NCBI GenBank assembly: GCA_020629635.1
Contig: JAHDCX010000005.1
Coordinates: 209,665 to 273,664, forward strand
DNA length: 64,000 nucleotides
Reading direction: 5' to 3'
Source: Acidimicrobiales bacterium
Lineage (GTDB): Bacteria > Actinomycetota > Acidimicrobiia > Acidimicrobiales > SHLQ01
The notes below the pieces were generated by a model that did not search any database, had not been told where the DNA came from, and saw only the letters and a list, made by a program, of their open reading frames with translations. Within the stretch, counting starts at the first letter, position 1, and each line of letters begins with the position of its first letter. Made by a program: the position numbers and the translations under genes. Positions 56,733 to 64,000 of the stretch are shown piece after piece.

Positions 56733-58496
56733 ATGACCCGGATCCGCGCTGTCGTCTTCGTGTTGGTGATCTCGCTGGTGGCCCAGGCGTGTGGGTCGGA
56801 CGCGCCCGGCAGTGGCGTGATCGACCTGACGGACACGACCACGACCACGGCGCCTCCCGAGGCAGCACCCGACAACGGGGCGACCTCGACGACGGCTGCG
56901 ACAACCTCCGCCGACCCCGCCGAGTCGGGCACCGGAGACATCGACGTCCGGACGGGCGCGGCGGTGCTGGTCGATGCCGGGTTTGGTCCACTGCACGGCC
57001 GACGGGTCGGCCTGATCGCGCATCAGAACTCGACGGTCGACGGCGTGCACCTGGCCGATCTTCTCGATGCCGATCCGCGGGTGGAGCTGGCCGCATTGTT
57101 CGGCCCGGAGCACGGCATTCGTGGAGTGGCCGATGCCGGCGAGCTCGTGGGGGACGAGACCGACCCGGCGACGGGCGCCCCGATCTTCAGCCTGTACGGC
57201 GACACGCGCACGCCGACGACGGAGATGTTGGAGGGTGTCGACGTGCTCGTCTACGACCTCCAGGATGTCGGCACCCGCTACTACACCTACATCTCGACGA
57301 TGGGTCTGGCGATGCAGGCGGCGGCCCGGGCGGGCATCCCGTTCGTGGTCCTCGACCGCCCCAATCCGCAGGGCGATCGGGTGGGCGGGTCGCTGCTTCG
57401 ATCGGGTTTCGAGTCGTTCGTTGGCCAGTATCCGATCCCCGACGTGTACGGGCTGACGTCGGGCGAGTTGGCGTTGGCGATCGTGGGCGAAGCGTGGCTC
57501 GAAGACGTCGCCTCCCTCGATCTGACCGTGATCACGATGGACGGCTGGGAGGAGCGGCCGACGTGGGGCGCGACGACGCTGTCGTGGACTCCGCCGAGCC
57601 CGGCGATGACCAACCCCGACGCCGCGCTGCTCTATCCGGCGACGGTGCTCTTCGAGGCGACCGACATGAGCCTGGGGCGCGGCACCGACCGGCCCTTCGA
57701 GGTGATCGGTGCGCCGTGGCTCGACGTGGCCGCCCTGGTCGAGCGCATGGAGGGTCTCGGGCTCGCCGGTGTGGCCTTCGACGCGATCGAGATCACCCCA
57801 CGGATGCTCGACGGGATGACGATCGCCCCCGCTCATCTCGACGAGACGATCCCGGCGATCTCGTTGCGGGTCACCGACGCCGACACGATCGACGCCGTGC
57901 GGCTCGGCATCGAGCTGCTCGAGGGCGTGGTGGAGACGGCCAACGGTCGAACGGTGGTGACGCGACCGGAGTGGCTCGGCCTGCTGACCGGATCGGACGC
58001 ACTCGCCGCGGCGATCGGCGACCCGGTGGCCGTGGCGACGTTGTTGGAGGCTCAGGCGGCGGAGGCGGAGGCGTTCCGCTCGGCGACCGAGCCGTACCGC
58101 CGCTATCCCCGCGAAGACGGCGACCCTGCGCAGCTCGCGCCCGAGCTGTTTCCCGACATCATCGACGCCACCGCCGCACTCGCCGAGGACGGCACGTGGC
58201 GCATCTCTGCGACAGTCTCGTCGCCGTACGACACGCCCGAACGCTACGCCGACGCGTGGCGGGTCCTGGCCGGACCGATGGGCGAGTCGGGCGTCGAGGC
58301 CGAGGACGGTTCGAGGTCGGTGCCGGTCGAGCTCGCCGTTCGAGAGCTGTTGCACGACCACCAGAACGAACAGCCCTTCACCCGCTCGCTCGACGGAGTC
58401 TCGATCCCCGACGACGTCGACGTGATCACCGTGCAGGGGCGCGATCAGGTGAGTGGTTGGGGCGGGCAGATGTTCGAGATCACGCTGACCCGGTGA
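56733..58496 (+). CDS. NamZ-like exo-beta-N-acetylmuramidase (DUF1343) lipoprotein
   Basis: The 587-residue protein has a lipoprotein signal (VVFVLVISLVAQACGS), a Thr-rich linker, and a DUF1343 domain with RRVGLIAHQNSTVDGVHLADLL, LFGPEHGIRGVADAGE, LVYDLQDVGTRYYTYISTMG and the FEATDMSLGRGTDRPFE block. DUF1343 proteins of the NamZ type remove N-acetylmuramic acid from peptidoglycan fragments; here the enzyme would act outside the cell in wall turnover. The rest of the pathway is not visible in the window. Confidence 0.85.
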   Translation: MTRIRAVVFVLVISLVAQACGSDAPGSGVIDLTDTTTTTAPPEAAPDNGATSTTAATTSADPAESGTGDIDVRTGAAVLVDAGFGPLHGRRVGLIAHQNSTVDGVHLADLLDADPRVELAALFGPEHGIRGVADAGELVGDETDPATGAPIFSLYGDTRTPTTEMLEGVDVLVYDLQDVGTRYYTYISTMGLAMQAAARAGIPFVVLDRPNPQGDRVGGSLLRSGFESFVGQYPIPDVYGLTSGELALAIVGEAWLEDVASLDLTVITMDGWEERPTWGATTLSWTPPSPAMTNPDAALLYPATVLFEATDMSLGRGTDRPFEVIGAPWLDVAALVERMEGLGLAGVAFDAIEITPRMLDGMTIAPAHLDETIPAISLRVTDADTIDAVRLGIELLEGVVETANGRTVVTRPEWLGLLTGSDALAAAIGDPVAVATLLEAQAAEAEAFRSATEPYRRYPREDGDPAQLAPELFPDIIDATAALAEDGTWRISATVSSPYDTPERYADAWRVLAGPMGESGVEAEDGSRSVPVELAVRELLHDHQNEQPFTRSLDGVSIPDDVDVITVQGRDQVSGWGGQMFEITLTR

Positions 58497-58500
58497 CCGC

Positions 58501-60189
58501 ATGATCGTGCTGTGGGTGGCCGCCGTGGCGGCGACCGTCGGCGCGTTGCTCGGCTGGCGATTCGAGCGGATCGGGCGCGCCGCGATCACGGCAGCACTCG
58601 CCCTCGTGTGGGCTGCGGTGGGCCGGGTCGTCGTGTTGTTGGCGGCCGAAGACACGTCGTGGGAGATCATCGTCGACCACACTCGTCCTGGCCTCGGCGC
58701 GTTGCGTCGGGCGATGGGTTTGTGGGGCGGCAGCGCCGGATCGTTGCTGTTGTTCACGGCGATCGTGGCGACGACGGTCCTCGTGGGCGGACGGTGGCGG
58801 CGATGGTGGGTCGCCGCGGCGGTGGCCACTCCCCTGCTGTGGGCCCTCGTGCTGGTCGAGCCGCCCTTCGTCCGACTGGACGTTCCGGCGATCGCCGGGA
58901 GCGGACTGAGCCCGATCTTGGAGCACTGGGCGATGCTCGCCCACCCGCCGTTGCTGTATCTGGGTCTGGCGTTGGCGCTGGTGCCAGCCATCTCTACTCC
59001 CGCCGCGAGCAAACGGTGGACGTTCGGCGCGGTCGCGACCCTGACGGTGGCGCTGGCGCTCGGCGGGCGGTGGGCGTGGGTGGAGCTCGGGTGGGGCGGC
59101 TGGTGGGCATGGGACCCGGTCGAAAACGTGGCGCTCATCCCGTGGCTGTTGTTGTTGGTGAGCGTGCATCTTCCGACTGACGCTCGGCTGACCCGAGTGG
59201 CGGCGGCTCTGGTGTGGCCCGCGGTGTTTGCCGGAACGGCGATGACGCGCACGTCGTTACGGACCAGCGTTCATGCGTTCGCCGACGCCGAGGGGCTCGG
59301 GTGGTTTCTGTGGCCGCTCGCTGCGGGATCCGCCGTCGTGCTCGCCCGTGCGGTCGGGGCGAGGGCGCCGTCGAGGCGGCCATCGGTCGGGCGGCGGTTG
59401 GCGGCGATCGTCGCGTTCGTGGCGGCGGTGGTGGTTGCGGCGGGCACGTTCCGGCCGTTCGTGCCCGGCGACGCGACAACCGGCGTCTTCTATGCGCGGT
59501 TCCTGTGGCCGGTGGCGTTGGTGGCGATGATCGGCGTTGGGGTGGCCCCTCGCCGCGACGGCGACCGATGGGTCCCGCTCGCTGTCGATTCGGCCCTCGG
59601 GGCGGCAATCATGCTCGGGATCGGCGCGGCATCGGGGTGGACGTGGTGGTGGCAGCTCGTCTGGTTGGTGTGCCTGGGCATCGGTGCCGGCGCACTGGCG
59701 GGCGACGCGATCCGAACGCGTCCGCGGACGCGCCGGTCGATCGCTCGCTTCGGCGGCCATCTGGGCCTGCTGCTCGTGTGCGCAGCGATCGTGGGCGACA
59801 CCGCGTCGACCTCAACAACGTTCGGGCTCGCCGCCGGCGAATCGCTCGAGGTCGACGGCCGCATCGTCACCAACCTCGACGCAACGATCCGATCGGGCAG
59901 TCTCGAGGTTCCGGGACCGCTCGTGCTCGGCGCCGACATCGACGTCGACGGCACCGTGCTCTCGCCCACGTTGACCGTCTACCCAGAGCGAGGGTTGCGC
60001 CTACCCGAACTCGTATCTCGACCCGGCCCGACCGAAGACGTCCAGCTGATCCTGCGATCCATCGACGACGACGGCGCAGCCGTGGTGACCCTCAACGTCG
60101 AACCCCTCGCTTCCCTGGTCTGGCTCGGCGCGATCCTCATCGCCACCTCAACCGCCCTCGCCGCAAGCGGAAGACGAACGACAACCTGA
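58501..60189 (+). CDS. CcmF-like cytochrome c biogenesis protein
   Basis: The 562-residue protein has roughly thirteen TM segments and, at residues 198-210, the WGGWWAWDPVENV motif that CcmF/CcmC heme-handling proteins use to present heme (WWD domain). The N-terminal part SWEIIVDHTRPGLGALRRAMGLWGGSAGSLLL is also CcmF-like. It probably delivers heme for c-type cytochrome maturation, and a c-type cytochrome is encoded at 51801. CcmF alone is unusual without other ccm genes here. The ATG is five bases after the NamZ stop. Confidence 0.8.
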   Translation: MIVLWVAAVAATVGALLGWRFERIGRAAITAALALVWAAVGRVVVLLAAEDTSWEIIVDHTRPGLGALRRAMGLWGGSAGSLLLFTAIVATTVLVGGRWRRWWVAAAVATPLLWALVLVEPPFVRLDVPAIAGSGLSPILEHWAMLAHPPLLYLGLALALVPAISTPAASKRWTFGAVATLTVALALGGRWAWVELGWGGWWAWDPVENVALIPWLLLLVSVHLPTDARLTRVAAALVWPAVFAGTAMTRTSLRTSVHAFADAEGLGWFLWPLAAGSAVVLARAVGARAPSRRPSVGRRLAAIVAFVAAVVVAAGTFRPFVPGDATTGVFYARFLWPVALVAMIGVGVAPRRDGDRWVPLAVDSALGAAIMLGIGAASGWTWWWQLVWLVCLGIGAGALAGDAIRTRPRTRRSIARFGGHLGLLLVCAAIVGDTASTSTTFGLAAGESLEVDGRIVTNLDATIRSGSLEVPGPLVLGADIDVDGTVLSPTLTVYPERGLRLPELVSRPGPTEDVQLILRSIDDDGAAVVTLNVEPLASLVWLGAILIATSTALAASGRRTTT

Positions 60190-60279
60190 GATCCGCTGCT
60201 GCGGCGGACCAGCCTTTGCCCACGCTCAGCGACGCGAAAATCACAGCCGATGTCACAACGGCTTTCCAGCAGTCCCCCA

Positions 60280-60498
60280 CTAGGGAATCGCAGAACCTGC
60301 TCCGACGAATACAAATACTGCGATGAGGAGTCCAATGACGACTGCAGCAATGAACACTGCCCACTCGGACTGGCTTGTCTTCTGACTTCGGTCGCGCGGC
60401 AGCGGCTTACCTGGACTATATGCGGAACGCAGGCGGTGATACTTGTGTTCCCATTCATCGCCATGGTGTTCACGTTCTTCATCGGATTCACTCAGCAT
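60280..60498 (-). CDS. 72-residue membrane protein, candidate immunity protein
   Basis: The 72-residue protein has a charged N-terminal half (MLSESDEEREHHGDEWEHKYHRL) and one C-terminal TM segment (WAVFIAAVVIGLLIAVFVFVG). Its ATG overlaps the stop of the Rhs gene by seven bases (ATGCTGA), so translation is coupled to the last Rhs codons. Its position right after an Rhs tip and the membrane helix make it a candidate immunity protein; function is inferred from position only. Confidence 0.55.
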   Translation of the reverse strand: MLSESDEEREHHGDEWEHKYHRLRSAYSPGKPLPRDRSQKTSQSEWAVFIAAVVIGLLIAVFVFVGAGSAIP

Positions 60499-63400
60499 CG
60501 TGCGACCCCAGTCTCGAGATTGCGGCGCTCGCAATGAATGGCAGCGACCATCTGAGACCACGTTGTATCTGCCGCAACACCGGCGATGACACTCGGTGCA
60601 CCTCTCTCTAAAGAAGTTCCGGTTGTGGAAGAGGTAGCCATCACACTGAGGTACACCGTCTCTTGGTCATTGTAAGAACCAGGCGCAACTACAAACGTGA
60701 CGTACCCGCCTTGACCAATATGTCCAGGCAGAGCCACGAAGGTCCAACCTAGCCCGTCTACGCTTACGACCTCTACTCTCCCGGGAGCATAGTTGCTTCC
60801 TTCGAGTGATAGAATATTGCCAACTGAAAGCGGAGTCTCGCAATCCCCAACTGAACAATCGTACATCTCGATCGCGAACGGGAAGTAGGTTTCTGGCGAT
60901 TGGACGAAAGTAGCGAGTATTCGCTCTGCTTCGATCCAAGCATCAGCTGCTGTGTCCGACTGCGCTATTGGCCAGTGTCGCTCATAGATGGGGGATTGAG
61001 GGCTATCTACTGCTAGTTCTTCTTGGACTTCTGCGATCGTAGGGCGCGGAACATTGCGTCCGTCATGGCGTGGTCTTTGTGTCGGATCAACTGGAACGAA
61101 ACCCGGGTCATAGGCGGGCGCGCATTCCGCTGTATGACGGAGGTTCGGTGGACAGTGGCCAGTTGGATCGGTGAGCATAGACGGTCGATTTCGAACATAC
61201 GTATACCGGTTATTATCCTGACTACCACCTCTATCAGGTACGATGGTGTCGGGTGATACGAATCGTCCGATTGTGGGGTCGTAGTAGCGGGCGTTGTAGT
61301 AGGCGAGTCCGGTGGAGGTGTCGGCGATTTGTCCGGTGTAGTGCCGGTCGGTGGTCAGGTTCCCGTTGGTGCGGAGTTCCCCCCATGGCGTGTAACGCTG
61401 CACCGAGTTCACACCGGCGTCAGTGCGGGTGAGTCCGGTGGAGTTGATCTGGTCCTGGAACATCCACGTCGTCGTCGAGCCCGTCTGCGTGTAGGCGACC
61501 GTGCGTCCCGCGATCTGGTGATACCAGGTGAACGTTCCGGTGTTGGTGGCGTCGTCGTATTCGTATTCGATGCCATCCGCGTAGAACGTGTAGGTGTCGC
61601 CGGTCTTGCGGCGCACCCGCTGCCCGTCCACGTCGTAGAGGAACTCGGTGGTGCCGGTCGTGTCGGTGACGGTGCGCAGACGCTGCGTCTTGTCCCACGT
61701 CAACGTCTGCGCCGGGGACCCTGCCGGGTTGCGGGTGGTCATGTTGCCGTTGTCGTCATACACGTAGCTCGACCCGTCACTCGTCGCAGTGACCGCATGG
61801 CGGTGGTCGGGGTCACCGTAGGTGTAGGCGCCATTCCCTGTCTTCGACACAATGTTCCCACCAACTGAATAGGCGTACGTGTCGTTGTAGTTCCCGGCAC
61901 CCGTCGCCGTAAACCCATTACATGTCGACGTGTTGTCCGTGAACGCCTCGATCAACCGATCGAGGTCGTCGTAGGCGAAGCACTGCCACTGGTTGGCGTT
62001 GACATCATCGAAGATCTTGGTGATGTTCCCGTTCCCGTCGTACGTGTAGGCGAGATCCTGCCAGGCACCAGCGTTGCCGGTGGTCCCGCCCAACGCTCCG
62101 GTCAACCGGAGCGTGTGCGGATCATACGTCCACGACGCCACCCCATCAGCCCCGTTCGGTCCGTAGGTCATGGCGGTGACCTGGCCTGCAGTGTTGCGGG
62201 TGATGGTGTCGACGATCGTTTCGCCGCCCGTGATCTCGTTGAGTCCCTCGGGCTGGCCGGTACGCGGGTTGTAGGTGTAGCCGACCTGATAGCCGCTCTG
62301 ATACCAGGTTCCCGACGGATGGTTGATCTGCGACGGCTGCCCATCAGACCGCAACACATACCCCGTCAAGAACCGGAACTTGTTGCCACTGTTCGGCTCG
62401 GGAATCAGCGTCCGGGTTTGGGTGACCCGCATGTCAGCGTCGTAGAACGTCCGATCATGATGAATCCCCGCACCCGTGTCGTACTGGCGTTCATCCCACA
62501 CCCCACCACGACGCGTCGAGTTGAAGTCGTAATGCCACGACGCAACCTGCACCCCGTCCGCCCGACGTGACGTCACCCGATCCAACGCATCGAACGTGAA
62601 CGTCAACACCGTCCCCGACGGGTCTGTTTGGGTGGTCAGGTTCGAGTTGACGTCATAGCCGTAGGTCCAGTCGCCGGTGTCGGGGTCCGACATCGAGGTC
62701 TTGCGGCCCGCCACGTCATACCCGATCGTGGTCACGAACCCATCAGGTGCGGTCACCTGTTCGAGGTCATCGGCTGGCGAGTACACGTAGTTGGTGACCG
62801 CAGCCGGGCTGATCGCCTGTTCGGCGACCTGGACGGTCCGACCCAACCCGTCGACAGTAGTTGTGGTGTTCTGGTTGTTGCGGTCGGTGAACGTCGTCGT
62901 GAACCCGCTGTAGCCCGTCGTCGTGAAGAAGACCGTGGACACGGTCCCGCCGACGCCTTTGCGCGTTTGGGTTTGGGTGGGCCGTGACGCCGCATCGTAG
63001 GTTTGGTAGGTGAACGTCGGGACCGTTCCCCATGTCGGGAACTCGAAGACGTCCACGTTGTCGTTGCCGATCACGAACTGGCCAGACACGTAACGCTGGC
63101 GGCCCATCGCATCGAAATCGGCGGCGGTCGCCCAGTTCTGCCCGACCGCCGGCGCCAACGTGCGGGTCAGGATCGTCCGACCGAACCCATCAAAGAACGC
63201 GACACTGTTCGTGTAGTCGTTGCCGTCCAACCGTCGTTCGGTTTGCACCCACGCCGGACGAGCCAACTGCTCATACGTAAACTTCACCGTGGCCGCCCCA
63301 TTGTCCTGCGGCTCACGAACCTCGACCACGCGGCCGAACCGGTCAAACACCGTCGTCGTCGTGCGGCCGTTCACGTTCGTCGCCGTGACAGGCCGCCGCC

Positions 63401-64000
63401 ACACGTCATAGCCAACGCCTGTCGCCCACGACAACGCATTGCTGGTGCCGGTGACCTGGCCATGCAGCGTGTCGAACGTGGTCGTGGTCGAATACCCGCG
63501 AGGGTTCGTCACCCGATCCACCCGACCCCGACTATCAACCCGATACGTCGTCTTCAAGCGGCCTGACGTCGCCCGTGACGCCTGGGTGCGGGTGGCAGTG
63601 GTTTTGGTGACCTGACGGTTACACGTCTCCGACGTCTGCCCGTCGTAGAAGACCTGGCTGTGCCGGTCGAACCCGTTCGCCGACGACGCCGACGGCGCCG
63701 CCGTGCTGTTGCCGTTACGCACGGCAGTGACACACGGCATCGTGCCCCGCCACGCACCCAGCCCGCTGCTGGTGGTCGGCTGGTAGTAGGCGATCACCGA
63801 CGTCCGATTGTCTGCGCTCGAGCTGGTGTTGCCTTGTTCGTTGACCGCGGTTGGTTGCCCCCAACTGTTGTACGTGGTCACCGTCTTCGTCGACGCCGTC
63901 TGATCGGTGCGGGATTCGGTCACGTTCGTTGCGACGAAGCGGGGGTCGTCACGATCCGTGAACCCCGCCTTGGTCGTCGTGTTCGTGTAGGTAGTCCAGT
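60492..64000 (-). CDS. Rhs/YD-repeat protein with variable C-terminal tip, partial
   Basis: The frame is open through the right edge, so only the C-terminal 1168 residues are present. Rhs/YD repeats fill most of the visible part (for example YDVNSNLTTQTDPSGT, YTYDGNGNITKIFDDVN). The conserved Rhs core end, GLAYYNARYYDPTIGRFVSPD then RYTYVRNRPSMLTDPTGH, is around 61155-61300. Beyond it is a tip of about 220 residues (60492 to about 61160) with visibly lower GC and no toxin motif I recognise. Large Rhs proteins are secreted and often deliver a toxic tip. The 72-residue gene overlaps its stop. Confidence 0.8.
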   Translation of the reverse strand, partial: WTTYTNTTTKAGFTDRDDPRFVATNVTESRTDQTASTKTVTTYNSWGQPTAVNEQGNTSSSADNRTSVIAYYQPTTSSGLGAWRGTMPCVTAVRNGNSTAAPSASSANGFDRHSQVFYDGQTSETCNRQVTKTTATRTQASRATSGRLKTTYRVDSRGRVDRVTNPRGYSTTTTFDTLHGQVTGTSNALSWATGVGYDVWRRPVTATNVNGRTTTTVFDRFGRVVEVREPQDNGAATVKFTYEQLARPAWVQTERRLDGNDYTNSVAFFDGFGRTILTRTLAPAVGQNWATAADFDAMGRQRYVSGQFVIGNDNVDVFEFPTWGTVPTFTYQTYDAASRPTQTQTRKGVGGTVSTVFFTTTGYSGFTTTFTDRNNQNTTTTVDGLGRTVQVAEQAISPAAVTNYVYSPADDLEQVTAPDGFVTTIGYDVAGRKTSMSDPDTGDWTYGYDVNSNLTTQTDPSGTVLTFTFDALDRVTSRRADGVQVASWHYDFNSTRRGGVWDERQYDTGAGIHHDRTFYDADMRVTQTRTLIPEPNSGNKFRFLTGYVLRSDGQPSQINHPSGTWYQSGYQVGYTYNPRTGQPEGLNEITGGETIVDTITRNTAGQVTAMTYGPNGADGVASWTYDPHTLRLTGALGGTTGNAGAWQDLAYTYDGNGNITKIFDDVNANQWQCFAYDDLDRLIEAFTDNTSTCNGFTATGAGNYNDTYAYSVGGNIVSKTGNGAYTYGDPDHRHAVTATSDGSSYVYDDNGNMTTRNPAGSPAQTLTWDKTQRLRTVTDTTGTTEFLYDVDGQRVRRKTGDTYTFYADGIEYEYDDATNTGTFTWYHQIAGRTVAYTQTGSTTTWMFQDQINSTGLTRTDAGVNSVQRYTPWGELRTNGNLTTDRHYTGQIADTSTGLAYYNARYYDPTIGRFVSPDTIVPDRGGSQDNNRYTYVRNRPSMLTDPTGHCPPNLRHTAECAPAYDPGFVPVDPTQRPRHDGRNVPRPTIAEVQEELAVDSPQSPIYERHWPIAQSDTAADAWIEAERILATFVQSPETYFPFAIEMYDCSVGDCETPLSVGNILSLEGSNYAPGRVEVVSVDGLGWTFVALPGHIGQGGYVTFVVAPGSYNDQETVYLSVMATSSTTGTSLERGAPSVIAGVAADTTWSQMVAAIHCERRNLETGVARC

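Noticed and set aside
56562..59252. An 896-residue open frame antisense to PAP2, NamZ and CcmF-like genes
   Set aside because: The opposite strand carries three recognisable proteins. The translation is a mixture rich in His/Arg/Pro with no domain.

Overview
The window is a stretch of high-GC actinobacterial chromosome, densely packed and with no gene-free gap longer than about 215 bases. The gene set (nickel superoxide dismutase with its protease, MocR and DeoR regulators, HelD-type RNA polymerase helicase, many short Cys-anchored lipoproteins) and the widespread use of start codons placed 5-9 bases after a -10-like hexamer (leaderless transcripts) fit the Actinomycetota. I would guess an Acidimicrobiia / Ilumatobacter-like organism, but that placement is inference, not something the sequence proves.

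Layout. 1-4.3 kb: secreted proteins built from a shared Cys-bounded, fibronectin-like module, one carrying leucine-rich repeats, plus a sugar-dehydrogenase-like lipoprotein. 4.3-10.5 kb: an aminotransferase, two tandem paralogous lipoproteins, a methyltransferase with a nucleotidyltransferase-like N-terminus, and a molybdopterin oxidoreductase. 10.5-18.4 kb: lipoprotein, FAD amine oxidase, DinB protein, MttB-like methyltransferase, a divergent PPOX/MocR pair with a visible operator, and a DMT exporter. 18.5-24.6 kb: a trypsin with an acidic tail, a class D beta-lactamase, a two-component system, and methyltransferase and FMN proteins. 24.7-34.7 kb: PhyH dioxygenase, OpgC-like membrane protein, a DeoR/deoxyribosyltransferase-like divergent pair with phased operator repeats, a diguanylate cyclase, an AlkZ-like glycosylase and an ankyrin protein. 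34.7-43.8 kb: tRNA-Ser(CGA), sodN-sodX, zinc metallopeptidase, nitrilase, PIG-L deacetylase, class A beta-lactamase-like protein, ilvE and an enoyl-CoA hydratase. 43.8-50 kb: a HelD-like helicase split into two overlapping genes, a beta-hydroxyacid dehydrogenase, small proteins and a pirin. 50-60.2 kb: a DUF3179 lipoprotein divergent from a DUF2231-cytochrome c fusion, then a co-directional run: FAH hydrolase, malonyl-CoA synthetase, two PilZ-type proteins, PAP2, NamZ-type muramidase and a CcmF-like protein. 60.3-64 kb: the 3' part of an Rhs/YD-repeat gene with a lower-GC C-terminal tip, overlapped by a 72-residue membrane-protein gene.

Three patterns run across the window. First, more than twenty genes start 5-9 bases (most often exactly six) after a hexamer of form NANNNT (often GAGACT, CAGACT, CACACT or TANNNT); this fixes many starts. 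Second, at five convergent gene junctions there are repeats built on GGGGTC(A/T)(A/G)GTCT or GGGGTCTGACCCC, two of them long hairpins with 27-base arms; they look like a mobile or shared bidirectional terminator family. Third, several pairs are joined by 1-10 base overlaps suggesting coupled translation.

The items I find most unusual are the helicase whose Walker A and Walker B motifs lie on separate polypeptides, the Rhs tip plus overlapping membrane gene (a candidate toxin-immunity pair), and the repeated Cys-bounded module family at the left edge.
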